A DNA stretch of 64,000 nt from Forficula auricularia (Eukaryota; Arthropoda; Insecta; Dermaptera; Forficulidae): the NCBI GenBank assembly GCA_024734495.1, contig JALMQS010000852.1, positions 682,001 through 746,000 of the forward strand, read 5' to 3'. The translations under genes and the position numbers were made by a program. Below, in pieces: positions 12,001 through 24,100 of this stretch. Below the pieces are notes generated by a model that searched no databases, had not been told where the DNA came from, and worked only from the letters and a program-made list of their open reading frames with translations. Positions within the stretch are counted from its first letter, which is position 1. Each line of letters opens with the position of its first letter.

Positions 12001-15000
12001 TGGGGTCAAAATATCAAAACGTTATATAGCTAAAAACGTAAGTTAGAAGACCTCTGATACAAATATGAAATTTTATAATAATCCCTTCAGCCGTTTTGAC
12101 GTGAATCGTGAGCAACTTTTCGCGGAAACCACTGAAACAGACAGACATACAGACAGGAATTTTGTTGAGGGTGTTTTCGTTCATAACTTTGCTTGAAACG
12201 TGTGCAACCAAAATTTGGCGTGATTTGGACCAATGTACAGACAAAACCTTAATTTTATATATTTATAAAAAATATATAGATGCATAAGGTCCGAGGGCGC
12301 TCGGGGGTTTGAGCCCTCCCTGAGCTATGAAATTGGGAGGCTGAGCCGAAAGTAGCAGAGTTGTTGAATCATAAAGACAAACAAAAAGGATGTCCTCTGC
12401 TGCCTTTACTAGTCTTTAAAATTTTCACTCCTTTTATAAAAATTCTCCACCAAAATGCAATAAAATTTAAATCACTTTTTCGTCAATTATCTGGTTTTGG
12501 AATTAGGCGACACATATTTTTTAACTAGACAATTTACTATGAAAGATATTAATTTGCCGATGGTAATAGATTCAAATTTACTAGAAAATCATAAGATGGT
12601 GTCATCTATTAAATCCGATGGAATGGAATATTTTTAATTATATGTCAGAGGGGTTATTTTTCACCCCCTCGGGAATCGAACCCGAGTGCCAGTAACAGCA
12701 ATCCGGGCCATCTGGCTCACCTGCGGGATACGAACCTCTCTGACATCGCATGTAAGCCAGATGGCCCGCATTGCTGTTACTGGCACTCGGGTTCGATTCC
12801 CGAGGGGGTGAAAAACAACCCCTCTGACATATAATTAAAAATATTCCATTCCATCGGATTTAATAGATGACACCATCTTATGATTTTCTAGTAGACAATT
12901 TACCATAGAAAGATTCTTATCTCGTTGCACTTCACCCATTGCTGTGGAATATTGTTTTGATCATCAACCCATAAAATCAGTTAATGAAACTAAGGAGTAA
13001 TCTTTGATACAGGGCTAAAATTCAATTCACATATAAATGCCATATCATCCAGTGCACTTAGAAGCCTGGGATTCATAATTAGAAACTCTAAATCATTCAA
13101 TATATATACAGTCAAAACTCTCTATTGTTCCATGGTTAGATCAATTTTAGAATATCTTTCCCCCATCTGGTCCCCGCATTATAATGCACACAAAAATACC
13201 TTAGAATCTTTACAAAAGAGATTTCTTAGATACATAAACTACAAACTTGGCTTTTCATTTGATGAAATCAATTACAGTACTATTTTAAATCAATTAAATC
13301 TATCAACACTTGAGCCTAGAAGTGATATCAATGATCTGGTTCTGTTGTTTAAAATTCTGAATAATTAATTATATAAATTCCCCTGACCTGGTCAGCAGAA
13401 TCAACTTTCATGTTCCTTCCGAACATATCAGAAGCCATCAACTCTTCCATATCAACTTTGGAAGTAACAACTACTTATATCATTCTCCCCTAATTAGACT
13501 ACACAGAAATGGCAATCAATTGGAACAACAGAACATAGACATACTTAACACCAAAATAAAAAACATCAGGAAGTTGCAGTTTCTCTATAAATAATCCCAA
13601 CTTTGTATAATCTCCTATAAACATGACTTTTATATTAAATCAATAGATAACTTAGTTATAATTTTTTATATGTAATTCTTATATTTTATTTAATGCTTTT
13701 TCTTATTACACATTAGTTTTTATTAAAAAAAATTATTGTATAGATATGGTATAAGTAAGTATATATATAATCTTTATACTCTTTATATATAATTTTTTAT
13801 GCTAATAAGACTTTTATTTATAAAACACAGTATATTTTATGTTTGTATATATGTTTTATGTATTCATTATGTGTTCTTTATAGTATTACCCACTTGGATT
13901 TATATTTAAAAAAAATTATTGTATATTATATATTGTAAAAGGACTTTAATCCGTCTAATAATAATAATAATAATAAATATACCTATACCTATGTAATATA
14001 TTAAATTCTTGATAATTTCAGGTGCAAAAATCAGTATTTAATGGGATTGATTATGTTGTTGAACGTATTTGGAATTTAAATCCAAAACATCCAGAAAGAC
14101 AGGAAAATTATAAGAAAATATTTTGTATACCATTTGTCAGAAGATTTTTAGATGAACAGTAATGTTTTCAAAATACTTTAATAGCCATTATAGAGTATAC
14201 TGATTCTGAGAAGACTGATTTGACGCAACTATCCACCTTCACTCAACTCTATCCCATGCCAAATCTCTGCTATTTGGGGAAAATATTCTAATCCAGGTCT
14301 CTTCCAATTCACCTTCTAAAATACCCCTAAGCAATCGCCCTTGTCTTGAGTTCTTCTTACTTCACATTCTTCCATAGTATTCTCATTTCTCTAATTTTTT
14401 CTAAAACTTCCTCATTTGTCATTCTACCAAAACCATTTAATTTTCAATAAATTTTTCTTAAAGCACGACATTTCAAAGGTCTACCTTTCTGCCTCTTCAC
14501 TAGTACATTTAATACATATATTTTCACCAACACATTCACATTTTCTAGAAATAATTGAGGAGAAATGGAATCATTTTTAGTTGAAAATCTTAAGTTTGCC
14601 GAGAGTAGCACAATTATTGTTGATTCATGGGGAGAAATCAATGAGGTTGTCTCCGCTTGATCCAAATAAACATATTAACATTTACCTAAATATAATGAAT
14701 ATACAGGGTGTTTCAGGAGGAATAGTAAATGTTTTAGGAGATGCTAGTATAGACGAATTGAAATAAAAAATGCAATATAACAAGTGTCCAATTTTTATTG
14801 AGTGCAGAGATACAGCTGAGTTCAATGCATTTTTGTTTCGTGTCTTGGTACATCGGTTGCTATGGGTGTATTTATCGAATGTCAGCAAGTAGATTGTTGA
14901 TGTTCAAGTTGTGGAGTTGTACTTTAGTTTACATTGAAGTTACATTGTTATTTGTTGGCCAAGTCTACTGTACTTTAGCGTGTAAACACGCCGCAAGTAT

Positions 15001-18000
15001 TTATGCTGAGTATGCTGATATTGGGTTACATACTAACAGCTGTATCTCTGTACTCAATAAAAATTGGACACATGTTATGTGGCATTTTTTATTGCAATTC
15101 GTCTATACTACCAACTCCTAAAATATTTAGTATTCCCCTGAAACACCCTGTATATAATTTATTTGTTAAAGATTAGAGACTACAGTTTCGAAGGTTTGAC
15201 CTTCATCATCAGTCTTTTTTATTAGAAATATTCTATCTGTTATTATATACATAGTATAAATATATAGCTACAATCAAGATAATTGTTTTTTTGTTTAATT
15301 TAGTCCTCGTCCAATTTATCCCCTTTCTTGGATTTGGACTCGCGAAGAGGCTTCGCTTGTCATTCAGAGTTATGTAAGAGGTTGGATGGTGAGAAAACAG
15401 CCCCGGATACAAGAATTACGCGCATTTTGGAAGGTAACAAAATTATTCAAGAGCATGGTGTCTGTGCTAGAGGAAACATTATTTAATCATCATCATCATT
15501 GAGTATACAGTCCTAAGACTGGTTTGATGCAACAATCCGTCTCCACTCGACTCTGTCCCCCGCCAGCTGTTTAACCTCTCTAAATGTCTGGCATCCCATA
15601 TCCCCAATTATTTGGTTGAATTTATTTAATCAGAGTTGAATTAAATAAATGGAAGGGGAGTTTTAGAAAAAAGAAAAGAAAATATATTTAAATATTTCGG
15701 GATATTAGTCCATCTTCAGAAGATACAAGAGCATCGATACCATAATTCGACATTGGCGAAGATGGACTATACCCCGAAATATGATGAGTTACCTAAATAT
15801 TAAAATTCATTTTCTTTTTGTTTTGATTTAATTCAAATATTTATGAATTATGGTAACAAAATTCACCTATTATAGTGCGAGTATTAAAATGTAATATATA
15901 CATAATACTAACTTTTCCCGACCAGGGGTTTAGCTAAATAAACCTAGAAGCTTTTTCCAAGTGGCTTTTTATGACAAGTTTTATTAAAATTTTATCATTT
16001 CGTTAAAAGTATATTTTTTCAGTGTGTCTTGGATTTGCCATAAAATTGATTTTAGGTTTGTTGAGTCGGGTTTTGATTTACATGGATTTTGTTTAATAAT
16101 TCCATCGTGAGTTTCTGAATCTACACAAATAGACAAAAGAAAATATTGATTAAAGTGATTTCTTTAATTCGAATAAGTAAAAAAAAAATTAAATCGGCCA
16201 AGTGCGAGACGGACCACATACCAAGGGTCCCTATTTTATACTTGAGAAATCATATTCGTTCCTTGATAAAGACGAGCACTTTAACACCGTGGTTTTAAAT
16301 TGAAATAAATTTTTGAAAATTAAGCCTAATTCCACTTAAAGATCCAAAAAATACTTTTTATTTTTGACCCCACGAAAAATTGGACCATCCTCTCAAACCA
16401 TTTGAATAAAATTTTATTACCATTTTATTTTTTATTTGCAGTGAAATTAATACATATAAATAGTAAATTTCAAGTCGGTCTCTTATTTATTTCACGAGCT
16501 GAGCTACAATACTCTTAGACATGGCTTAAAATTTCCTCAAATTCATCTTCCAGATTTCTCTGTGCAATATATAGGTCCCCTAATGATTCGAAATTTTCAG
16601 AATTTTTCAACTATCTCGGTAAATGTTGCGACCAAATTCAATCACAATTTCCCAATTCAGAAATTTCTTTTCTTGGTGATTTCAATGTCCATAATAAGGA
16701 TTGGTTGACCCATTCCAGCTCCAACACGCGCGCTGGTCGCGAAGCCTATGATTTCTCTATAGCCTGCAATCTCACTCAAATCATTGACTGTCCTACTAGA
16801 ATACCTGACAATCCCAAACACACAGCGTATCTTCTTGATCTATTCCTGACAACTGACCCATCGACATTCACATTCTCTATATCCGCCCCTCTGAATAAAT
16901 CCGACCACTCTCTGATAAAAATTAATGTTCCTTTCAACTTCTCTAAGCCTAAGAGCCAACAAATTAAAAAAAATATGGCTATTTAATAGAGCCAACTTCG
17001 ATGAGATGCGTAGCTTCTTTGGACAATTCCCGTGGAATGACGCATTAAAAAATAAAAATGCTTCTGAATGTGCTTCTGTATTTGAAGAAGTAATTCAGAT
17101 GGGCATTGAACAGTGTGTTCCCTATGTAAATAGGAAAAATTATTCAAAGCCCTGGTTCAACAAGCGATGTGCCGAAGCTGTTCGTGAAAAATAAAGCATT
17201 CAACGAATGGCTTTCCTGCCAAACGGACATCAAACGAATTGCCTTTTCAAAATCTCGTAACCAGTGTAACAAAATTATTAATGAAACCAAGAAGTCTCTA
17301 GATGAAAAATGGGCTGACCGATTATCAGCATGCCCAGCTAATAAAAATCGATTCTGGCATCTCACGAGGAAATTAACTACCAACTCCTCCAAATCTTCGT
17401 TTCCCCCCTTAATCTTTCCAGCGGCTCAATAGCCACCGACGCCCTCTCTAAAGCTGAAGCATTCGCTTCATTCTTCGCGACCAATGCCACCTTAGACGAC
17501 AAGGGACTTGACCCCCGCCCTATACCCCTAGCACCAATATTATGTCGGATATTAAATTCAGAATACCAAAAATATTAAAAGTAATAAAAAACCTAAATGT
17601 TAATTCAGCCGCTGGCCCAGACAACATTCCCACCAGTATAATCAAAAATTGCGCGCCTGAACTTGCTCCTATTCTCTCAAAAATTTTCAAACTTTCATAT
17701 ACCACTGGCTCATTTCCGGAGAGCTGGAAAACAGCAAGAATTCAACCAATTAAAAAAAAGGAGATCCTTCAAATGTAGCCAATTATCGTCCGATCGCCAT
17801 AACTTCGATTCTTTCTAAAATCATGGAAAAAATCATTAATGAGCAAGTTCTTCACCATTTAGAATCTAATAAACTAATCCATGATAGTCAATACGGCTTT
17901 AGACAATTTCGGTCCACCGGCGATATTTTAGCCTATATAACTCATATTTGGAATAAAGCACTAGAGACTGGTAAAGAGACTTTCGTAATAGGCTTAGACA

Positions 18001-19791
18001 TTTCAAAGGCCTTCGATCATGTCTGGCACAAAAATCTTCTTGCCAAATTACCTGCATTTGGCCTTCCCCCGAGCCTCTGCAAGTTGCTTGAGAGCTTTCT
18101 CTCAAACCGCTCTATTAAAGTCGAGGTTGACGGAATATCATCCTCGTCCTTTAATACTAATGCTGGAGTTCCTCAGGGCTCAGTCATCTCTCCCACACTC
18201 TTTATTATCTATATTAATGACCTATTAAATCTGCCCTCCAATCCAATACATTGTTACGCTGACGATAGCACCCTCCACAACGCTCAATCCTTACTAGACA
18301 ATCGCGCAAACATAGCCTCCTCAATAAATTCAGATTTAAGCATGCTTAAAAAATGGGGATCTCACAATTTGGTAAACTTTAATGCTGGCAAAACACAGTG
18401 CTGCCTAATTTCTACGCGCGCAGATAGGAACCTTCCGGACATTTCCTTTGATTCGAGCTCATTGGAATTCCGTAAATAATTAGGTGTCACCTTAGGTTCT
18501 GACCTCTCTTGGAATGACCATATTATCTCAGTAGCAAAAGCTGCAGCATGTAAGCTTGGCTTTCTTTTCCGAACCAAACGATTTTTCACCCCCACTCAAC
18601 TCCTTATATTATACAAGGCTCAAATTCGCCCCTGTCTTGAATATTGCTCGCATTTGTGGAGAGGAGCCTCCAAGTATTCTCTTAATACCTTAGATGCAAT
18701 TCAGTTGCGAGCTATAAGACTGATAGGCGATCCTACATTAACTGACACTCTCGACTCCCTAGCCCATCGTAGATCTGTCTCCGCCCTATCCCTTTTTTAT
18801 AGATATTACCATGGCTTTTGTTCTGACGAAATAAAATCGATAATCCCACCAAAGGCCTCATTTGCCCGAAATACACGATTTTCTAAAATTCAACACCCCT
18901 ACGCGCTTAAACTAGTTACTAATCGAACAAACGCATTCGCCAATTCATTTATCCCTATGACATCTAGAGACTGGAATTCTCTTCCCCCGACCGTCTTTCC
19001 AGCTACTTATAACCTTCAAACTTTCAAGACCAGCATCCACAGATACCTTCGACTTCTACCCAATCCCTAAATCTCCCCTTATCTTCACGTTACAAGGGTC
19101 CACCACGGACTTCAGAGGTTGTACCTTCTTGGTGCAACTTCTTCTTGTATCAATATCATTATAAAAAAAAAAAAAAAAAAAAGACAGACAGAAATAATTT
19201 TTATCGACACTAATAAGATCTCATTTTATTTTTGAATGAAATCCTAAAAATATCTGGTTCTCTATTCCATTTTGAGCAGTGTATATTTTGGAGCAGGGCT
19301 CAATACTCTACACGCTAAAATTTTTAAAAATTTAGGATTTATTTATTAGTTTGTTTTTTCAATTTTGTATTTTCTTCTTCTAATTATAATTAATCATAGT
19401 TTTTTTTTTTCAGGCACTTAGCAAAGAGAAGCTTGATGAAAAAAATAAGCAAATTGAGGTAATTTCAATTCAATTCAATTACAAAATTAAAATGATTTTT
19501 CAAAGATATTATATACTTATAACTTGTATAATTTTCGTTATAGCAAAAGGCCTTACGAAGAGAAAAGAAGATTTTAATGAAAAAGAAAAACGATTAGAGG
19601 AGAAAAAGATAAAATGCTTATTAAGTGATAAAAAAGGTGAGGGAAAGCACAGGGTAAGCGACCAAAAGGATGAAACTTTAATAGAAGAAGAAAAGGAGAT
19701 TAATTATTATGAAGAATTTAGTCATTTATGGGAGAAAGATGTTCATTATAAAGTATATCCATCGCCAACTAGTTTTGATAGTAATAATTAA
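6006..19791 (+). CDS. IQCK: IQ motif-containing protein K homologue, seven coding exons
   Basis: Phase-consistent exons: 6006-6135, 10208-10297, 10397-10494, 14022-14158, 15304-15433, 19414-19458 and 19561-19791, together 286 residues (human IQCK is about 287). Recognition rests on the first exon (GKIIWESILR against the KNLWEQICKE region), on REIFPILLPAL, on the VERIWNLNPKHPERQENY and IPFVRRFLDE block, and on HPRPIYPLS followed by the IQ motif IQSYVRGWMVRK (about residues 172-183). The tail is lysine- and glutamate-rich coiled coil. IQ motifs bind calmodulin or EF-hand proteins, and IQCK is linked to motile cilia in other animals (family knowledge). The first exon has a weak donor (G|GTTTAT) and is the least certain. 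The last acceptor is ambiguous: AG at 19560 keeps frame, while the better-looking TTATAG at 19541-19543 reaches a stop after 18 codons. AATAAA lies near 19815. Confidence 0.87.
6657..6838 (-). repeat. tRNA-derived SINE, family A
   Basis: Read on the minus strand it has a pol III A-box-like GGGTCAGTGGGTAGAGTG and a B box GGTTCGAGACC, followed by AGTCGCCTCCTCTTGGAAAG and ATGGCAACCTACCAAGAGTA. A plus-strand copy with the same body lies at 26725-27010. In IQCK intron 1. Confidence 0.8.
6840..10207. other. IQCK intron 1, no recognised element
   Basis: AT-rich intronic sequence. Minus-strand frames at 7005-7259 and 9825-10022 match no family I know. Part of 7190-7260 resembles 61365-61400 (AACTGCAACGGAT), hinting at a dispersed repeat. 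Confidence 0.4.
10583..12282 (+). repeat. R1 element, longest copy, with minisatellite array
   Basis: Starts CTAGCTGCAAGGCCCGCCTT with a GGCCCGCC/GGCGG hairpin. A C-rich block runs to about 11135, followed by about seven tandem units of about 100-130 bp (11128-11860). Each unit carries GTTTTTGCATTTCTAGC, CACAGATTATGTATACAAAA, TTTGGTTGAGTTTG and a TTTTTTGACCCCCCC run. A unique tail (11870-12240) ends CCTTAATTTTATATAT. It matches copy a (551-1385) in order but has more units. Proline-rich ORFs here are not genes. In IQCK intron 3. Confidence 0.78.
12530..12915. repeat. Palindromic tRNA-like dimer with flanking direct repeats
   Basis: Arms 12581-12717 and 12755-12891 are near-perfect inverted copies of about 137 bp around a spacer of about 37 bp. 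Each arm contains GGGTTCGATTCCCGAGGGGG, which has the form of a tRNA T-arm or B box. TAGACAATTTAC.AT.GAAAGAT occurs on both sides (about 12533 and 12892), like a target duplication. A fragment of one arm recurs at 36480-36530 (CACCTCGGGAATCCAACCCT). Confidence 0.65.
12935..13700 (+). pseudogene. Non-LTR retrotransposon 3' fragment (reverse transcriptase C-terminus)
   Basis: The frame at 13132-13368 reads MVRSILEYLSPIWSPHY and LQKRFLRYINYKLG. This is the region after the reverse transcriptase fingers and palm (R-x-x-LEY...W) of Jockey/CR1-like LINEs. Frames before (NSHI-type segment at about 13020) and after (to about 13600, ending IRKLQFL) continue it with frameshifts. The palm YxDD is not included. 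Truncated at the 5' end and dead. In IQCK intron 3. Confidence 0.7.
13701..14021. other. IQCK intron 3 remainder
   Basis: AT-rich, with an (ATA)n microsatellite at about 13958-13975, probably the tail of the preceding LINE, then the acceptor of exon 4. Confidence 0.4.
14190..14450 (-). repeat. LINE 3' fragment, minus strand
   Basis: On the minus strand it has the decayed C-terminus typical of arthropod endonuclease/reverse-transcriptase LINEs (MTNEEVLEKI-like, then ILEGELEE-like). It ends in sequence related to the GAGTATACAGTCCTAAGACT repeat found at 15487, 21795 and 52285. Confidence 0.5.
14704..15153. mobile_element. CAGGGTGTTTCA foldback MITE
   Basis: Inverted ends CAGGGTGTTTCAGGAGGAAT and its complement (ATTCCCCTGAAACACCCTG) sit between TA dinucleotides. 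The arms of about 125 bp pair (AGTGTCCAATTTTTATTGAG against CTCAATAAAAATTGGACA). The centre has no transposase. The TA flanks suggest a Tc1/mariner-type mobiliser (inference). In IQCK intron 4. Confidence 0.75.
15485..15640. repeat. Dispersed repeat, GAGTATACAGTCCTAAGACT family
   Basis: ATCATCATCATTGAGTATAC, then CAACAATCCGTCTCCACTCG and CCGCCAGCTGTTTAACCTC. Near-identical copies lie at 21795-21880 and 52285-52500. Probably a LINE 3' end or SINE. Confidence 0.65.
16480..19182 (+). pseudogene. Jockey/CR1-like LINE, decayed, with endonuclease and reverse transcriptase
   Basis: A 5'-truncated non-LTR retrotransposon. The endonuclease shows LGDFNVHNKDW and KSDHSLIKI (about 16670-16920). Reverse transcriptase motifs in order are AAGPDNIPTSIIK, ANYRPIA, GLDISKAFDHVW, NAGVPQGSVISPTLF and CYADDSTLH (YADD, about 18250). 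The C-terminal part carries LGSDLSW, CLEYCSHLWRGAS and DWNSLPPTVFP, and a poly(A) tract at 19164-19182 ends it. Stops and frameshifts separate at least six open frames (16705, 16925, 17169, 17542, 17823 and 18654), so it is inactive. It lies in IQCK intron 5, sense to the gene. Minus-strand relatives lie at 24113 and 29524. Confidence 0.93.
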
Positions 19792-20170
19792 CAGATAATA
19801 CCTATAATTTATTAAATAAATAAAATACATTGACTATTCTGAATTTATTTGATTTTTTTCATTTAATTAATAATTTCTTCGTAGTGAAATTAAAATTTTA
19901 GAACATATCAGGCCAGTCATTTCACTATTTGGATTTTTGGCGACCTTTCTGTTTCCATTTAATTAATATCCGATAATTTTTAATATTTCAAGACATTCGC
20001 GTTCTCTCGAATTTGGCCACTTGTCCATTCTATTGACTCATGGACAGAAGCGTGGGTCAATAACGTTAAAAGAATAAATTCAAATCGACTCGCAAAAATT
20101 GTCAAGAATTTTCGGAAGGCCGAAAAAAACAATGGATTCAATGCTAACAGTATATTCATTAATTTTAACA
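19792..20170. other. IQCK 3' region
   Basis: Poly(A) signals (AATAAAATA about 19815) follow the IQCK stop; AT-rich, with no other feature recognised. Confidence 0.5.
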
Positions 20171-20172
20171 GA

Positions 20173-20355
20173 TCCCAGACAGACTGGAATATTGCAGCAA
20201 TATTGCGAACCTTGCACAATATTGGCAATATTGCAGCAACATTGCAGTGGCAACATTGAAGTGGCAATATTGCAGCGGAAATATTGCAGTAGCAACATTG
20301 AAGTGGCAATATTTCTGCAATGTTGCTGCAATGTAAAAGAGGCGGACATAGGAAA
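20173..20355. mobile_element. TTGCAGCAATATT element, copy A
   Basis: Starts CCCAGACAGACTGGAATATT and is built of alternating AATATTGCAGCAATATTGC-like and AACATTGCAGTGGCAACATT-like motifs, then AGAGGCGGACATAGGAA. It shares its head and the GGCGGACATAGG block with copies at 22067 and 22963. Apparent ORFs rich in NIAA/LLQY are translation of this repeat. Confidence 0.65.
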
Positions 20356-20359
20356 TTTA

Positions 20360-21164
20360 AATCCTCCATTAAGCGCACACTACTAAAAAAGGCATACTAT
20401 AGGATTTGCGAGTTTTTAGACGACGATCATGCCTGGACTTGATTTCTGACATATTCTCGGCAGGATTAATTTGTATACCTATTTGTTTTATTTGTTTATT
20501 TGGTTTATTTATTTATTTGTTTTGTTTATTTATATATTTTATTCAATTTATTTGTTTATTTATTGTTTTATTTTTTAAATCATGACTGCTATGACTTTCG
20601 AAATTGTCAAAAATTTAATGCTAATATTTTACCTAATTCTCAAATACCAACGCCTGGGATTCCCCGTTTGTAAAATTCTTAAATCGCTATTACAGAGTGT
20701 TGAAAGAGTGGAAGAGCTCAAAACGCGTATTTTTGGTGAATCCTTGAAGTGATAATTCTGAGGCTATGGTATAACATTTACACTTAATAAGTTTAATAAA
20801 TAAAATTCAGATTATTGTTCTTCATCAAAGTAGTGAGATCCCCATATAGTGAAGATAGAAATAATAGTAAACTATACATTTTATCAAATTTATAGTGTAG
20901 TATAGTACAATGTTTGTTTTTAATCAAATTAAAACATTAATTTATATAAAAAAGATGTTTACAAATATTAAAAGGATGAAAAAGAAAAACATTATATGGA
21001 ACCCCATTTAGTATGAAGTCAGCAATATAATGATAAAATGAAAATATTAATTAATTACCTTTCATTCATGGATATTTTTAATTGTTATTGTTAATTATTA
21101 TAATTTTTTATATTTAATGACAAATGACCATTCAACTATAAAAAAACTTGAATTTATTGTGAGT
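20360..21164. promoter_or_regulatory. Intergenic region upstream of the zinc-finger gene
   Basis: AT-rich, with a (TTTATTTG)n-like low-complexity tract (about 20475-20570). It must contain the zinc-finger gene promoter if the start at 21165 is right; no TATA box or initiator can be singled out. Confidence 0.35.
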
Positions 21165-24100
21165 ATGGAGAAATCCATTGAAAATAAAATATTCAACATT
21201 CATTATGGTAAGTAAATATGTTTAATATAATAGGATAAATAAACATAGTATTCGTAATAATGATATAAAAATGTTATTTTTTAACAATAGAAAAAGTTTA
21301 TTTATCTTTTTGCATCATGCCATAATATTTAATAAATGTTTAATACATGTTCCAGGTCCTGTATTGCCATGTCGATTTTGCCATATGTCATTCATAAGTG
21401 AATTATTTCTAAATAAGCATTTGCAAAAATGTATCCATCAGAAGATTTTCTCTCATTTAAAAGTAAATTTTAGAAATGTTAAAAAAAACACTTCATTTGG
21501 TAATATCAAAACAAAAACAGTGAGAAAAATGAGAAAATATAACGATAATATTCAGGTATTTTTATTATTTTTGAAAAGATTTTATTTGGAAGCAGAGTAG
21601 CACAGTTGTTGATTCATAAAGAGAAATCAATGAGGTTGTCCTCTGCTTGGAGCAAATAAACCTATACAACGAATAAATATAATTTATTTATTAGAGACCA
21701 TAGTTTCAAAGGTTTGACCTTCACCATCAGTTTTTTAATTAGAAGTATTAGTAAAAATGTAGGTAGTCCACGGTCTGTGAAGTCACATGGAAATCATCAT
21801 CATTGAGTATACAGTCCTAAGACTGGTTTGATGCAACAATTCGTCTCCACTCGGCTCTGTCCCTAGACTACATTTCAGCCTAAGTATTTATCTGGTATTT
21901 CTCATGGGTTCACATACCCGATTGAATGTAGGTAAATTCGTTTTGTTGTAAGAGCAAGCAAACGTTTACCTACATACAATCGGGTATTTGAACCTATGAG
22001 AAATAACAGATAAAATATTTCTAACTAAAAGACTGATGATAAAGGTCAAATCTTCGAAACTATAACCAGACAGAAGGGAATATTGCAGCAATATTACATT
22101 GCAATAATAAACCTTGCAGGAACATTGCAGCAATATTCCTATGTCCGCCTCTCTTATATTGCAGCAATATTGCCACTGCAATGTTCCCTTCTGTCTGGGT
22201 AGTCTCAAATAAATTGAATCGGTCATTTTGAAAAGGGGTCATCTCCATTTTGTTCACAAAATCATTTTTTTTTTTTTGAAAACGGGCTATCTCTCGGAGT
22301 TGGCTCACTTTTCAAACTAAATGGCAAAACACTGACCTTGCTTAGCTATTTAGGTGGCTAGAAATGACTCGTTTTCTAATGTAATACATGAATGAACATA
22401 CTAAGAGACGAAAAATAAAAAAAATGATTGTGTGAAGAAAATGGAGATGACCCCTTTTCAAAATGACCTATCCAATTATATATAAACATACATTTATATT
22501 CGTTATTTATATATATATGGGTGTGTATCTGTTTATTTGCATTAAGCAGATGAGAACCTGATTGATTTCTCTTTATGAATTTTTATTTTTAAATCTTTTA
22601 TGGTCAAGTTGATTTGGAAGGATTTTTTGGGGTTAGACATAAGAATGGGAAAATCACTTGGCCAAATGATTATTTCAGGGTTAACTCACTCACTGATGAG
22701 AACCAAATCTTCAGATCGTTTAATTGCCATCTCCTATAACAAATTTACGTTGAGATAAAATCAATAATTAATTCCCTCCAAAGATTTATTTACGCCTAGC
22801 ATACAATTCGCCGATTCTCATTAGCCCTTCGCAGTTAAATTGGAGAAGTGCTGATGCGTTTATCCCCGTTATAGAGATTAAAACTCCGACTGAGTCTTCC
22901 CCTTAAGCGATTCATAAAAATCTCAAAAATTCTCAAAGGTGCACTGACACCTTCTTCATCACCCAGACAGAAAGGAATATTGCAGCAATATTACATTCCA
23001 ATATTAAACCTTGTAGGGAGATTGCAGCAATATTCCAATTTCTCCCCCTCTGGACATTGCAGCAATATTGCTGCTGCAATGATGCTGCAATATTGCTGCA
23101 ATATTCCAGACTGTCTAGGCACTCTCCCGTTTTTCTATTCCATAATCCAAGGGTGTCTGAGAATGGAAAAAAACTGAAAAAGAACCAGAAAAAGGTAAAA
23201 GTCTATGAAGCTGGAAATCGCGGCTTCCGCTATTGAGCAAGAGAACTAATCAAGACCGAGTCTTCCATTAGTTTAATCTATCCTTTCTGAATTTTATTCA
23301 GGGTAGAAAGAGAATACTTGGAGATGCCGTATTTAAAAACAAATCGAACAAACTAATTCATCAATTTGTTTATCTCTACAAACTGAAATTGCCTCCCTAT
23401 TTCAATCTTTCCAAGATTACCTAATGTAAACAAACACCTTGGATTTCACTATCATCCGTGAATATTCTATTTTTCACATTAATGCAATATTCTAGCTAGT
23501 CTTGAAACCTTTTTACAATATTTTTATTAAGAAAAAGCCATAATACTATGTGTTTTATATGAGTTGCATGCTGCAAAGTTTAAATCTATTATAGAAAACA
23601 TGGGCATAGTGTGGCCTGTGTGTAATGACGGTCATCCAAATATTTTGCCATCTAGTCTAATGATATGATTTATACGTTTTAGATGTCTCGAAATTGTATA
23701 AGAACTAGAAATAAGGCGAAATGGTCTGAATTTGATTTAAATAATGCTCTGGAAGAGTTCAAAAAGAGCATATGACAGCAAAAATCATAAAATCCTATTG
23801 CATAGACAGAAAATGAAAAATCGTTTATTGGCACCGAAAGTGGGGAGAAAATCTACTATGTTTACGAATGAACAAGAAGAAGAATTAGTTACTCAGGTTA
23901 AAAATCTTCTAGCTTCTATTTTTATAGAATTTCCACAAATCAGTTGGGAAAATATGTTTACAAGTTGGCTCAAATTAATATGTCATAATTTTAATAATAA
24001 AACCCAAACGGCGACTCTTTGTTGGATTAAAAGGTTTTTTTAAATAGAAATCCTTGTGTACCTATACGATATGCTGAGAGGATAAGAGTTAACACAACAT

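Noticed and set aside
15485..15640. CRISPR-like or satellite array among the ATCATCATC and GAGTATACAG repeats
   Set aside because: Copies are single and dispersed across the window, not arranged with regular spacers.
20080..20386. Overlapping ORFs rich in NIAA, LLQY and CNI at 19980-20386 and 21966-22308
   Set aside because: They come from the TTGCAGCAATATT repeats, open in several frames on both strands at once.
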